Shown one piece after another: positions 8,093-16,385 of a stretch of 64,000 nt of DNA. Source of the DNA: Pikeienuella litoralis (GTDB lineage: Bacteria > Pseudomonadota > Alphaproteobacteria > Rhodobacterales > Rhodobacteraceae); NCBI RefSeq assembly GCF_037646705.1, contig NZ_JBBHER010000009.1, positions 81,008 through 145,007 on the forward strand, written 5' to 3'. The first letter of the stretch is position 1. Every line of letters starts with the position of its first letter. The notes under the pieces were generated by a model. That model had not been told where the DNA came from and made no database searches. It worked only from the letters and a program-made list of their open reading frames with translations. The translations under genes and the position numbers were made by a program.

Positions 8093-8497
8093 GCATCGGC
8101 GTCAGGCGCCGCGCCCGGCCCCGTCATCGCCGCGTCTCGCGGCAGCGGCCCCCGGGGGGGGGAGGGAGAAGCCTTCGGCGGCGTCCGCCAGCCCGGTCGG
8201 GGCGCGCGGATGGCGACAGACGATGGACGGGATCCCTTTCCAGGCGGGCTCTGGGGCGCGCGTTCGAAGAGCTGTGCGCGCGCGGCATCGGCGTCAGGCG
8301 CCGCGCCCGGCCCCGTCATCGCCGCGTCTCGCGGCCGCGGCCCCCGGGGAGGGGAGGGAGAAGCCTTCGGCGGCGTCCGCCAGCCCGGTCGGGGCGAGCG
8401 GATGGCGACAGACGATGGACGATCCCTTTCCAGGCGGGCTCAGGGGCGTGCGTTCGAAGAGCTGTGCGCGCGCCGCATCGGCGTCAGGCGCCGCGCC
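8093..8497. repeat. Tandem direct repeat: 192 bp + 190 bp + 23-bp partial copy
   Basis: Copy 1 (8093-8284) and copy 2 (8285-8474) agree over nearly their full length, and a third partial copy (8475-8497) follows. The main differences are a run of eight G in copy 1 against GGGGAGGGG in copy 2, a missing GG in GACGGGATCC against GACGATCC, and scattered substitutions. The second unit is 190 bp, so the reading frame changes across the repeat, which argues against a coding role. Confidence 0.85.
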
Positions 8498-8676
8498 TCG
8501 AAAGCGAAGGACAGAGCGGAGCGTTGCGCCTTGATCGCGCTGGCGGGATGGGGCCATGTCCGCGCGATCCCGGATCGCGGACCGGCGCGCCGGTCGCTCG
8601 GAGGCGCGGCGCGCGGGGCGGTCGACGGGGGATGGCGGGCTCTGCTATTGGGGGCGCGGGGCTGAGGAGAGGTTCG

Positions 8677-9987
8677 ATGGCGGTCACTCCGTTCGACAGT
8701 ATGGTTTGGCGCGGTCTCTACGGCGATGCGGAGATCCAGGCGCTCTTCACCGACAGCGCGGAGATTCGCGCGATGCTGCTGGTTGAAGGGGCGCTGGCGC
8801 GCGCGCAGGGCCGTCTTGGCCTGATCCCGGCCGACGCGGCCGAGGCGATCTCGCGGGCGGCGGAGCTGGTGTTGATCGACCCGGCCGAGTTGACCGCGGG
8901 CGCGGCGGCGGCGGGCGTGCCGGTTCCGGCGCTGGTCGGGGCGTTCCGGCGGGCGATGGCGGCGCCGGCGCACGCCGCCTATGTCCATCATGGCGCGACG
9001 AGCCAGGATATCGTCGACACCGGGCTCGCGCTGCGGCTTCGCCGCGCGCTCGACATCATCGGAGGCCGGCTTCGCGCGCTGACGGAGGCGCTGGAGACGA
9101 AGGCGGCGGCGGAGGCCGAAACGGCGATGGCGGCGCGCACCCGAAGCCAGATCGCGACGCCGACGACCTTTGGCGCGCGGATCGCGGTCTGGCGCGCCGG
9201 GCTGGTGCGGTGCGAGGCCCGCCTGGCGGAGCTTCGCCCGCGGCTCCTGCGGGTCTCGCTCGCGGGGGCGTCGGGCACGTTGGCGGCGATGGGGCCGAAG
9301 GGGCCCGAGGTCGCGGCGGCGCTGGCGGCGGAGCTGAAGCTCGGCCATGATCCGGTTCCCTGGCACGCCGCGCGGGACGGGGTCGCGGAGCTTGGCGGCG
9401 CGCTGACGCTGATCACCGGCGCGCTCGGCAAGATCGGGCTGGATCTCATGCTGATGACGCGCTCCGAGATCGGGGAGGCGGCGGCGGGCGCGCCGGGCGG
9501 CTCGTCCACGATGCCGCAGAAACAGAATCCGGTCGCGCCGGAGACGCTGGTCGCGCTGGCGCGGGCGAACGCCGGGATCGTCGGCCGGCTTTATGAAGCG
9601 CAGATCCATGCGGAGGAGCGCGAAGGCGCGGCCTGGGCGCTGGAATGGTTGACGCTGCCGCAGATCGTGGTCGCGGCCGGCGCCGCGCTTCGCCATGCGG
9701 CGGCGCTCGTCGCGACGCTGGAGGCCCGGCCGGGCGCGATGCGCCGGACCATGGCGGCGAGCGGCGGGCTGATGCTGGCGGAGGCGGCGACATTCGCGCT
9801 CTCGGCGTATTCGCCGCGCCCGGAGGCGGAGGCGCTGGTGAAGGCGGCCTGCGCGCGGGCGCTGGCCGAGGGCCGGCCGCTCGGCGCGGTTCTGGCGGAA
9901 GAGAGCGACGCGCCGATCGATTGGGAGACGGCGCTGGACCCGATGACCTATCTTGGCGCGGCGCCCCGGATCGCGCGGGGCGGCTGA
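8677..9987 (+). CDS. pcaB: 3-carboxy-cis,cis-muconate cycloisomerase-like lyase
   Basis: This 436-residue protein belongs to the fumarase/aspartase/adenylosuccinate lyase superfamily. The start is the ATG at 8677, preceded by GAGGAGAG at 8663-8670. The superfamily signature is clear as GSSTMPQKQNPVAPE, and the second conserved region reads HHGATSQDIVDTG. The N-terminus (TPFDSMVWRGLYGDAEI) and the Q in the signature resemble PcaB of the protocatechuate branch of the beta-ketoadipate pathway more than PurB. No other pca gene is visible nearby, so the substrate is inferred. Its stop is only two bases from the convergent dipeptidase stop. Confidence 0.82.
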   Translation: MAVTPFDSMVWRGLYGDAEIQALFTDSAEIRAMLLVEGALARAQGRLGLIPADAAEAISRAAELVLIDPAELTAGAAAAGVPVPALVGAFRRAMAAPAHAAYVHHGATSQDIVDTGLALRLRRALDIIGGRLRALTEALETKAAAEAETAMAARTRSQIATPTTFGARIAVWRAGLVRCEARLAELRPRLLRVSLAGASGTLAAMGPKGPEVAAALAAELKLGHDPVPWHAARDGVAELGGALTLITGALGKIGLDLMLMTRSEIGEAAAGAPGGSSTMPQKQNPVAPETLVALARANAGIVGRLYEAQIHAEEREGAAWALEWLTLPQIVVAAGAALRHAAALVATLEARPGAMRRTMAASGGLMLAEAATFALSAYSPRPEAEALVKAACARALAEGRPLGAVLAEESDAPIDWETALDPMTYLGAAPRIARGG

Positions 9988-9989
9988 AT

Positions 9990-11282
9990 TCAGCTCATCG
10001 CGGCCCTGAGGACGCGGCGGCTGTTCTCGCCCGCGACCAGCGCCAGCTTCTCGGGGGGAAAGAGCGGCGCGCCGGCGCCGTCGGTCGCCGCCGCGAGCGC
10101 GGCCACGACATGGCTTATCCCGGTGGTGTCGAAGGCGGTGGTGACGGCGCCGTCGAAATCGGAGCCGAAGGCCAGGTGCTCATACGGGTCGTAGCGGCCG
10201 TAGCGGCCGTGCATCTCCTCGACGAAATCCTCCGCCGAGAGAATCGCGAGCGCGGCGGCGAAACTGTCCACGATGCGCCGCATCTTCGCCTCGAACGGCT
10301 GGTCGTCCCGCCAGCCCATCGCGCCGCGCCAGAACCCGATGCCGATGAGGCCGCCGGTCGAGGCGATCGAGCGGATGTCGGCGACCGAGAGATTGCGCGA
10401 GATCGGATGGACGGCCTTCACCCCGCAATGGGAGAGAATGACCGGGCGCGGCCCGTCATCCTGGGTGAGCGCCATGCCGCAGGCCTCGCGGATCAGGGCG
10501 GAGGAGGCGTGCGCGAGATCGAGGACGATGCGCCGGCGGAGGCAGGCGTTCACGAAGCGGCGGCCGGCGGCGGTGAGGCCGATCCGCCCGTCCGAATCCT
10601 CGTTCGAGCCGCCGAGCCCGTTGGAGAAGCGGTGCGTCGGCGCCATCATCCGGAATCCGGCGCCATGCAGCTCGGCCAGCGTGTCCTCGACCCGCTCCAT
10701 GGTCGAATCGGGGCGGAGCCAGTGAACCCCCTCCAGCGCCAGCATCACGCCGACCTCGGGGCGCCCGTCGCCGCGCGGCGTCAGCTTGTCGAAATCCTCG
10801 GCGGCCCTGATCGGGATCGCGCGGAAGGGGGCCTTTCGGTCCTGGCTGGCCTCGACCATCTCGTCGAAGCGGCGCGCGATGCGGAGCGCCCGGCTCCGGC
10901 GCGTGAGGCCGCGCCGGCGGGCGGGCGAGAAGATCTCGGTCGGGAAGAGGGCGTGGCTCTGATCGAAGCCGCGGGCGTTGACGACGAGGCGCGAATCCTC
11001 CGTCCGGAACGGCAGCGGCGTCCAGGTCGGCGCGGCGAAGACCTGAAGCCCGACCCCGGCGGCCGAAAGGCGCGGCCCGTCGAGATGCCCCCCGGAGCGC
11101 GGCGCGAGCGGTTCGATCCCCCAGAGCAGCGTGTCGGCGTGTAGATCGGCGATGAAGAGCCCGGACGCCGCCTCATGGAACGGCAGATCGCGAAGATCCG
11201 TGCGGTTCGACACCCGCTCCGCGATGCGGGCGATGGCGCCCGGGAGGCCCCGCGGCAGGGATTTCGGATCGATCGGCGTCAT
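9990..11282 (-). CDS. Membrane dipeptidase-like peptidase, family M19
   Basis: This 430-residue zinc dipeptidase-type protein has a metal-binding HxD motif in IADLHADTLLWG, an HCGVKAVHPISRNLS segment in the second half, and a closing FGSDFDGAV region with a metal or substrate acidic residue. These match renal dipeptidase/peptidase M19, which cleaves dipeptides, often including D-amino acid ones. I see no signal peptide, so a cytoplasmic location is likely, as for many bacterial members. It lies four bases downstream of the flavin reductase-like gene and is probably co-transcribed with it. Confidence 0.92.
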   Translation of the reverse strand: MTPIDPKSLPRGLPGAIARIAERVSNRTDLRDLPFHEAASGLFIADLHADTLLWGIEPLAPRSGGHLDGPRLSAAGVGLQVFAAPTWTPLPFRTEDSRLVVNARGFDQSHALFPTEIFSPARRRGLTRRSRALRIARRFDEMVEASQDRKAPFRAIPIRAAEDFDKLTPRGDGRPEVGVMLALEGVHWLRPDSTMERVEDTLAELHGAGFRMMAPTHRFSNGLGGSNEDSDGRIGLTAAGRRFVNACLRRRIVLDLAHASSALIREACGMALTQDDGPRPVILSHCGVKAVHPISRNLSVADIRSIASTGGLIGIGFWRGAMGWRDDQPFEAKMRRIVDSFAAALAILSAEDFVEEMHGRYGRYDPYEHLAFGSDFDGAVTTAFDTTGISHVVAALAAATDGAGAPLFPPEKLALVAGENSRRVLRAAMS

Positions 11283-11286
11283 CTGG

Positions 11287-11907
11287 TCAGGCGGGCCGTT
11301 TCATCGTGAAGACCTCGGTCACCGACGTATAGTCCAGATACCCCATGCGCGCGAGCGGCTGAAAACGGGTCGGGTCCACGAAGCCCTCATTGAGAATCGC
11401 GTCGCTGATATGCACGCCGACGACTTCGCCGAAGACGGTGCAGTTTTCGCCCTCGCCATCGTTCGGCAACTCGACCAGCCGCACCAGCCGGCACTCGAAC
11501 GTCGCCGGCGATTCGGCGACCCGGGGCGCGGCGATCATCTCGCACGGGGCCTCGGTGACGCCGGCGGCGGCGAATTCGTCTTCGCCGGGCGCAAGATGCG
11601 CGGAGGTGGCGTTCATCGCGTCCTTCAGCGCGGTCGAGACGATATTGACCGCGAACACCTTCGTTTCGCGGATATTGGCGAGGGAATCCTTCCGCTCGCC
11701 CTTGCGGGCGCCAAGCTTGGCGCCGGTGAAGGCGACCGAGACGATCGGCGGCTCATAGGCGGCGCCGCTGAAAAAGCTGAATGGCGCGAGGTTGGGCGCG
11801 CCGTCCGAGGCGCGGGTCGAGACCCAGGCGATGGGGCGCGGGGTGATCAATGCGTTGAACGGATTGCGCGGGAGGCCATGACCCTGCGCGCCCGGTCGAT
11901 AGAACAT
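11287..11907 (-). CDS. Flavin reductase-like domain protein (FMN-binding split barrel)
   Basis: This 206-residue protein matches the flavin reductase-like/DIM6-NTAB family. RNPFNALITPRPIAWVST near the N-terminus, APFSFFSGAAYEPP, and the MNATSAHLAPGEDEFAAAG region fit the usual FMN-binding layout. Members reduce flavin for a partner monooxygenase or simply bind FMN. AAGGAAAATTTC precedes the ATG. It is first in a two-gene minus-strand operon with the M19 peptidase. No partner oxygenase is seen, so the substrate is unknown. Confidence 0.9.
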   Translation of the reverse strand: MFYRPGAQGHGLPRNPFNALITPRPIAWVSTRASDGAPNLAPFSFFSGAAYEPPIVSVAFTGAKLGARKGERKDSLANIRETKVFAVNIVSTALKDAMNATSAHLAPGEDEFAAAGVTEAPCEMIAAPRVAESPATFECRLVRLVELPNDGEGENCTVFGEVVGVHISDAILNEGFVDPTRFQPLARMGYLDYTSVTEVFTMKRPA

Positions 11908-12030
11908 GAAATTTTCCTTGTTTTCCCGCGCTGGACGCGATCACGGCGCCCATGCTACCGCGCGATGGCATCGGCGCAAGGGGGGCGGCGCGGGCCGCGA
12001 TGCGCCGCAGGCGGTGGAGCGCGTTGCGTC

Positions 12031-12537
12031 ATGTACGTCTTGAGTGAGGAACAGGCCGCCGATTCTGACGAAGTCGAATGGCTTTACGATCTCGCGTTCG
12101 CGCCCGGCCGGCGGGCGCTCTCCTCCTATCAGCTTCGCGAAGGGGTGGCGCCGGTCAGGGACCTCTCCATGGTGGCGCGCGACGGGTTCGGCGCGCTGGG
12201 CGGGGCGATCCGCTACTGGCCGGTGCGGATCGGCGAGAGCGGGGCGCCGGCGCTGCTGCTCGGGCCGGTGGCGGTGCATCCGACGCGGCAGGGCGAGGGG
12301 CTGGGCGCGCTCCTTCTCGGCGAGACGCTGGCCCGCGCCCACGAGGCCGGCTGGACGCGGGTCGTGCTGGTCGGGGACGAGCCGTATTACCGCCGTTTCG
12401 GTTTCAGCCGCGAGGCCGCGCGCCGGCTTTCCTTCCCGCCGCCGACCAACCCGGAACGGCTGCTCGCGCGGGCGCTGGAACAAGATGCGTTCGACGGCGT
12501 TGAAGGAGAGATTGGCCGCTGGACCGAGAGGCGCTGA
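12031..12537 (+). CDS. GNAT family N-acetyltransferase
   Basis: This 168-residue predicted acetyltransferase has the acetyl-CoA-binding motif A in LGPVAVHPTRQGEGLGALLL (R/QxxGxG/A type), followed by the GDEPYYRRFGFSREAA segment common in YhbS-like GNAT proteins. The N-terminal part (RALSSYQLREGVAPVRDLSMVARD) also fits that subgroup. The start is the ATG at 12031, with only a weak ribosome-binding site. It is divergent from the flavin reductase gene. The substrate is unknown. Confidence 0.87.
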   Translation: MYVLSEEQAADSDEVEWLYDLAFAPGRRALSSYQLREGVAPVRDLSMVARDGFGALGGAIRYWPVRIGESGAPALLLGPVAVHPTRQGEGLGALLLGETLARAHEAGWTRVVLVGDEPYYRRFGFSREAARRLSFPPPTNPERLLARALEQDAFDGVEGEIGRWTERR

Positions 12538-12794
12538 AGGCCCTCCGAATGGATGAGTCCTTGAATTCGTCGATACGCAATATCTTCAATGCATGTTTCC
12601 CGGTATCTGGTGAAATTTTCATTGGCCGGGCAAGTAAAAGGGGCTTGCAATCGTCGCTGAGTCTTTTAGAAAGGCGGCGACAAGAAAGTGACGTATCAGA
12701 TACACAAGGCTGCATCATGATACCAGTTTCGCGCGAAATCACCGCGGCTGTAGCCAGTCGCGCCAGATCCATAATGCAAGTAGGAGACTGAAAC
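12538..12794 (+). promoter_or_regulatory. AT-richer upstream region of the MucR-type gene
   Basis: This 257-base gap has a visibly lower GC content than its neighbours. It contains the perfect 12-bp palindrome TTTCGCGCGAAA (12727-12738), and the ribosome-binding site GGAG (12783-12786) sits eight bases before the GTG start. Ros/MucR proteins are known to bind AT-rich upstream DNA and repress their own genes, so autoregulation here is plausible. I cannot define a promoter with confidence. Confidence 0.4.
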
Positions 12795-13208
12795 GTGACT
12801 GATGATCAACTCGATAGGTCGGAGCTTCTGGCGCTCACCTCCGAGATCGTGTCGTCGCATGTATCCAACAATGCGGTGAACCAGAGCGATCTGACTACCA
12901 TGATCGAATCGGTGTTCCAGACGCTCGCCGGCCTCGCCAATCCAGTAGAGGAGGTGGTTGAGGAGTTGAAACCGGCGGTCCCGATCAAGAAGTCCATCAC
13001 TGATGAGCATATTATTTGCCTCGAAGATGGCAAGAAGCTGAAAATGCTGAAGCGCCACTTGAAGACGGCCTATGACATGACGCCCGACGACTATCGGGCC
13101 CGGTGGGGCCTGCCGGCGGATTACCCGATGGTTGCGCCGGCTTACGCCCGCAAACGTCAGGAGCTGGCCAAGAAGATCGGCCTCGGCCGCAAGAAGAAGG
13201 CCGCCTGA
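12795..13208 (+). CDS. Ros/MucR family transcriptional regulator
   Basis: This 137-residue protein matches the Ros/MucR family throughout: the core ICLEDGKKLKMLKRHL, then MTPDDYRARWGLPADYPMVAP and a basic tail GRKKKAA. In Ros the zinc is held by two Cys and two His. Here Cys75 and His88 remain, but the second Cys position is Asp78 and the second His position is Tyr93, so zinc binding may be weak or absent. Such variants are known in the family and can still bind DNA. GTG is the start, with GGAG upstream. MucR proteins regulate exopolysaccharide, motility and cell cycle genes; the targets here are unknown. Confidence 0.93.
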   Translation: MTDDQLDRSELLALTSEIVSSHVSNNAVNQSDLTTMIESVFQTLAGLANPVEEVVEELKPAVPIKKSITDEHIICLEDGKKLKMLKRHLKTAYDMTPDDYRARWGLPADYPMVAPAYARKRQELAKKIGLGRKKKAA

Positions 13209-13235
13209 GCCGCGCGCCCGTTGCGGGCGCGGCTC
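13207..13235 (+). terminator. Hairpin after the MucR-type gene
   Basis: GAGCCGCG...CGCGGCTC forms a stem of about 13 bp with one bulged base and a two-base loop, starting at the stop codon. No T run follows, so it may act as a weak terminator or a 3'-end protecting hairpin. Confidence 0.5.
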
Positions 13236-13303
13236 ATGACGCGTAGAACGCGGCGCGCCCCGGATCGAGCCTGGGCGCGCCGTCATCTATTGGAGGGCCG
13301 TTC

Positions 13304-14641
13304 ATGACCGCGCCGAAGAAGCTCTTCATCAAGACCTATGGCTGCCAGATGAACGTCTATGACAGCGAGCGCATGGCCGAAGCCATGGGCGGCGCCGGCT
13401 ATATAGAGACGGACAGGCCTGACGACGCCGACATGATCATTCTCAACACCTGCCATATCCGCGAGAAGGCGGCGGAGAAGGTCTATTCGGAGTTGGGCAG
13501 GATCAAGAAGCTGACGGCCGCGAGACGCGCCGCCGGCGCGCGGCCGCTGATCGGGGTCGCGGGCTGCGTCGCGCAGGCGGAGGGCGAGGAGATCGTCCGG
13601 CGCCAGCCCTTCGTCGATATCGTCGTCGGCCCGCAGGCGTTCCACCGGCTGCCGGAAATGGCGGCGCGCGCGGCGGCGGGCGGCGGCGCCGTGATCGACA
13701 CCGATTTTCCCGAAGACGACAAGTTCGCGACGCCGCGGCCGAAGGCGCGGCGCGCGCCGGCGGCGTTCCTGACGGTGCAGGAGGGATGCGACAAGTTCTG
13801 CGCCTTCTGCGTCGTGCCCTATACGCGGGGCGCGGAAATCTCGCGCCCGGCGGCGCGGGTTCTGGCGGAGGCCCGGGATCTCGTGGAGCGCGGGGTGGTC
13901 GAGATCACCCTGCTCGGCCAGAACGTCAACGCCTGGCGGGGCGAGGCGACAGGCGGCCGCTGGGGGCTCGGCCGGCTGATCCGGGAGCTCGCGGAGATCG
14001 ACGGGCTCGCGCGCATTCGCTACACCACGTCCCACCCGAACGACATGGACGACGACCTGATCGCCGCGCATGGCGAGGTGGCGGCGTTGATGCCCTATCT
14101 TCATCTTCCGGTGCAGTCCGGCTCCGACCGGGTGCTGAAGGCGATGAACCGCCGGCATGGCGCGGAGGCCTATATCCGGCTGATCGAGCGGATCCGCGCG
14201 GCGCGCCCCGACATCGCGCTTTCGGGCGATTTCATCGTCGGTTTCCCCGAGGAGACCGAGGCCGAATTCGAGGAGACCATGGCGCTGGTCCGGGAGGTCG
14301 GCTACGCGCAGGCCTATTCCTTCAAGTATTCGCCGCGCCCGGGCACGCCCGCGGCGAGCCTCCCGCTTGTTCCGGACGCTGTGGCGGCGGAGCGGTTGCA
14401 GCGGCTTCAGGCGCTTCTGGCCGAGCAGCAGGCGGCGTTCCAGGCCTCGATGGTGGGGCGGAGGCTGCCGGTGCTGATCGAGAAGCCGGGCCGGCGGGAG
14501 GGGCAGATGGTCGGCCGCTCGCCCTATCTCCAGGCGGTTCACATGGAGGCCGCGCCCGAATTGGCGGGGCGGATCGTCGCGGCGGATATTCTCTCCAGCG
14601 GCCCGAATTCGCTTTCCGGCCAGCTGGCGAAGGCGGCCTGA
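13304..14641 (+). CDS. miaB: tRNA-2-methylthio-N6-dimethylallyladenosine synthase
   Basis: This 445-residue radical-SAM methylthiotransferase adds the 2-methylthio group to i6A at position 37 of tRNAs reading UNN codons. The N-terminal UPF0004 domain carries the cysteines of the auxiliary 4Fe-4S cluster (Cys14 in KTYGCQMN, Cys50 in LNTCHIRE, Cys88 in VAGCVAQ). The radical-SAM CxxxCxxC motif is in EGCDKFCAFCVVPYTRG. A TRAM domain closes the protein (VGRRLPVLIEKPGRREGQ). GGAGG lies upstream of the ATG. Length and order are typical. Confidence 0.98.
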   Translation: MTAPKKLFIKTYGCQMNVYDSERMAEAMGGAGYIETDRPDDADMIILNTCHIREKAAEKVYSELGRIKKLTAARRAAGARPLIGVAGCVAQAEGEEIVRRQPFVDIVVGPQAFHRLPEMAARAAAGGGAVIDTDFPEDDKFATPRPKARRAPAAFLTVQEGCDKFCAFCVVPYTRGAEISRPAARVLAEARDLVERGVVEITLLGQNVNAWRGEATGGRWGLGRLIRELAEIDGLARIRYTTSHPNDMDDDLIAAHGEVAALMPYLHLPVQSGSDRVLKAMNRRHGAEAYIRLIERIRAARPDIALSGDFIVGFPEETEAEFEETMALVREVGYAQAYSFKYSPRPGTPAASLPLVPDAVAAERLQRLQALLAEQQAAFQASMVGRRLPVLIEKPGRREGQMVGRSPYLQAVHMEAAPELAGRIVAADILSSGPNSLSGQLAKAA

Positions 14642-14741
14642 CAGGCGTCGAGACATTAGAGAAGTCGGAGAACGCGGCGGCGGCGGTTGCCAAAGCCCCG
14701 CCGCTCCGGTCATCTCGCGAAAACCGGGAAAGGGACGGAAG

Positions 14742-16385
14742 ATGAAGACGGGCGGCGAAATCCTGATCGAATGCCTTGAAGCCGAAGGCGTGGAGCGCGC
14801 GTTCTGCGTGCCGGGCGAGAGCTATCTCGCGGTGCTGGACGCGCTTCACGATTCGAAGATCGACGTCATCAACGCGCGCCAGGAGGGCGGCGCGGCGATG
14901 ATGGCCGAGGCCGACGGCAAGATGACCGGGCGCCCCGGCGTCGCCTTCGTCACCCGCGGGCCGGGCGCGACCAACGCCGCCTCCGGGGTTCACGTCGCCA
15001 AGCAGGATTCGACGCCGATGGTGCTGTTCGTCGGCCAGATCGGCCGGCGGATGAAGGGGCGCGAGGCGTTTCAGGAGGTGGATTTCCGCCAGACCTTCGG
15101 CGATCTCGCGAAATGGGTCGAGGAGATCGACCACGCCGACCGGATTCCGGAGGTCGTCTCCCACGCCTGGCGGGTCGCGATGAACGGCCGGCCCGGCCCG
15201 GTGGTGCTGTCGCTGCCCGAAGACATGCTGACGGAGACGGCGGACGCGCCGCGCCCGGCGCCGAGGGCGGAGCCGGTGGACCCGGCGCCGACGCCGCGGA
15301 ACGTCTCGGATTTCGGCGCTCTGTTCGCGGCGGCGGAGCGCCCGGTGCTTGTGCTTGGCGGCTCACGCTGGGATGCGGCGGCGGTGGCGGCGGCGCAGCG
15401 GTTCGCGGAGCGGCACGACCTGCCGGCGACGGTCACCTTCCGCCGGCAGGGGCTCTTCGATCATGAGCATCCGAACTACGCCGGCGAGCTTGGCATCGGC
15501 CCGAACCCGAAGCTTCGCGAGCTTGTGGAGGGGAGCGACCTTCTGATCCTGATCGGCGGGCGGCTGTCGGAGATGCCGTCGCAGGGGTTCTCGCTGCTCT
15601 CGATTCCGACGCCGCAGATGAAGCTGGTCCATGTGCATCCCGGGCCGGAGGAGCTTGGCCGGATCTACGCGCCGACGCTGGCGATCAACGCGGCGCCGGG
15701 CGCATTTTTCGATTCGGTCGCGGAGCTGCCGGCGCGGGCCGGGGCCGGGGCGGGCGCCGCCGCCCACGCCGCCTATAACGACTGGTCCGGCCAGCCGCCG
15801 GCGACGCCGGGCGACGCCGAGATGGGGCCGATCATGTCCCATCTGCGCGCGGTCGCGCCGGATGCGATCCTGACCAACGGCGCGGGCAATTACGCCACCT
15901 GGACGCATCGCTTCTGGCGCTTCCGGCGATTCGGCCAGCAGCTCGCGCCGGTCTGCGGCTCGATGGGGTACGGCCTGCCGGCGGCGGTGGCGGCGAAACG
16001 GCGACACCCGGAGGCGGAGGTGATCTGCTTCGCGGGGGACGGCTGCTTCCAGATGACGATGCAGGAGTTCGGGACGCTGGCGCAATACGACCTGCCGGCG
16101 ATCGTGCTGGTGGTCGACAATTCGATCTACGGCACGATCCGGATGCACCAGGAGCGCGACTACCCGGAGCGGATCTCGGGCACGACGCTGATGAACCCCG
16201 ATTTCGCCGCCATCGCCCGCGCCTATGGCGGGCACGGCGAGACGGTGGTGAAGACGGAGGAGTTCGAGGGCGCGTTCGCGCGCGCGCGCGCCTCCGGAAA
16301 GCCCGCGCTGATCCATATCCACACCTCGCCGGAGGCGATCACTCCGACGATGACGATCGCGGGGCTGAGGGCGCGGAAGCGGTGA
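14742..16385 (+). CDS. Thiamine diphosphate-dependent enzyme, acetolactate synthase-like
   Basis: This 547-residue protein has the three-domain layout of the ThDP enzyme family. The N-terminal pyrimidine-binding domain carries the catalytic Glu48 in ARQEGGAAMMAEADGK. The central domain includes GGSRWDAA. The C-terminal domain has the GDG...N cofactor motif (GDGCFQM to VVDNSIYGT). No regulatory small subunit gene lies next to it, and the sequence differs from IlvB, so it could be an acetolactate synthase-like, oxalyl-CoA or sulfopyruvate decarboxylase-type enzyme. It follows miaB by 100 bases. Its 3' end overlaps the convergent glycosyltransferase by 47 bases. Confidence 0.88.
   Translation: MKTGGEILIECLEAEGVERAFCVPGESYLAVLDALHDSKIDVINARQEGGAAMMAEADGKMTGRPGVAFVTRGPGATNAASGVHVAKQDSTPMVLFVGQIGRRMKGREAFQEVDFRQTFGDLAKWVEEIDHADRIPEVVSHAWRVAMNGRPGPVVLSLPEDMLTETADAPRPAPRAEPVDPAPTPRNVSDFGALFAAAERPVLVLGGSRWDAAAVAAAQRFAERHDLPATVTFRRQGLFDHEHPNYAGELGIGPNPKLRELVEGSDLLILIGGRLSEMPSQGFSLLSIPTPQMKLVHVHPGPEELGRIYAPTLAINAAPGAFFDSVAELPARAGAGAGAAAHAAYNDWSGQPPATPGDAEMGPIMSHLRAVAPDAILTNGAGNYATWTHRFWRFRRFGQQLAPVCGSMGYGLPAAVAAKRRHPEAEVICFAGDGCFQMTMQEFGTLAQYDLPAIVLVVDNSIYGTIRMHQERDYPERISGTTLMNPDFAAIARAYGGHGETVVKTEEFEGAFARARASGKPALIHIHTSPEAITPTMTIAGLRARKR

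Larger units (their letters stand above)
7314..8676. other. Long gene-free stretch (~1.36 kb) with repeats
   Basis: I find no recognisable gene here. The open frames on both strands are arginine/alanine/proline-rich translations of GC-rich DNA with no domain, no ribosome-binding site and no conserved look. The stretch contains a 32-bp inverted repeat with arms 250 bases apart and 2.1 copies of a ~191-bp direct repeat, listed separately. The last 15 bases carry the ribosome-binding site of the PcaB-like gene. It may be decayed or repeat-derived sequence between two conserved blocks. Confidence 0.6.

Noticed and set aside
8093..8497. Repeat array as a possible CRISPR
   Set aside because: Units are about 190 bp and directly abut with no spacers, and there are only two full copies; no cas genes are near.
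7912..8676. Upstream in-frame extension of the PcaB-like lyase
   Set aside because: The frame runs through the tandem repeat, gives Arg/Ala/Gly-rich sequence without any domain, and the strong ribosome-binding site at 8663-8670 points to the ATG at 8677.
14742..16385. Naming the ThDP enzyme IlvB
   Set aside because: No regulatory subunit gene is adjacent and the sequence looks like the broader acetolactate synthase-like group, so only a general name is supported.
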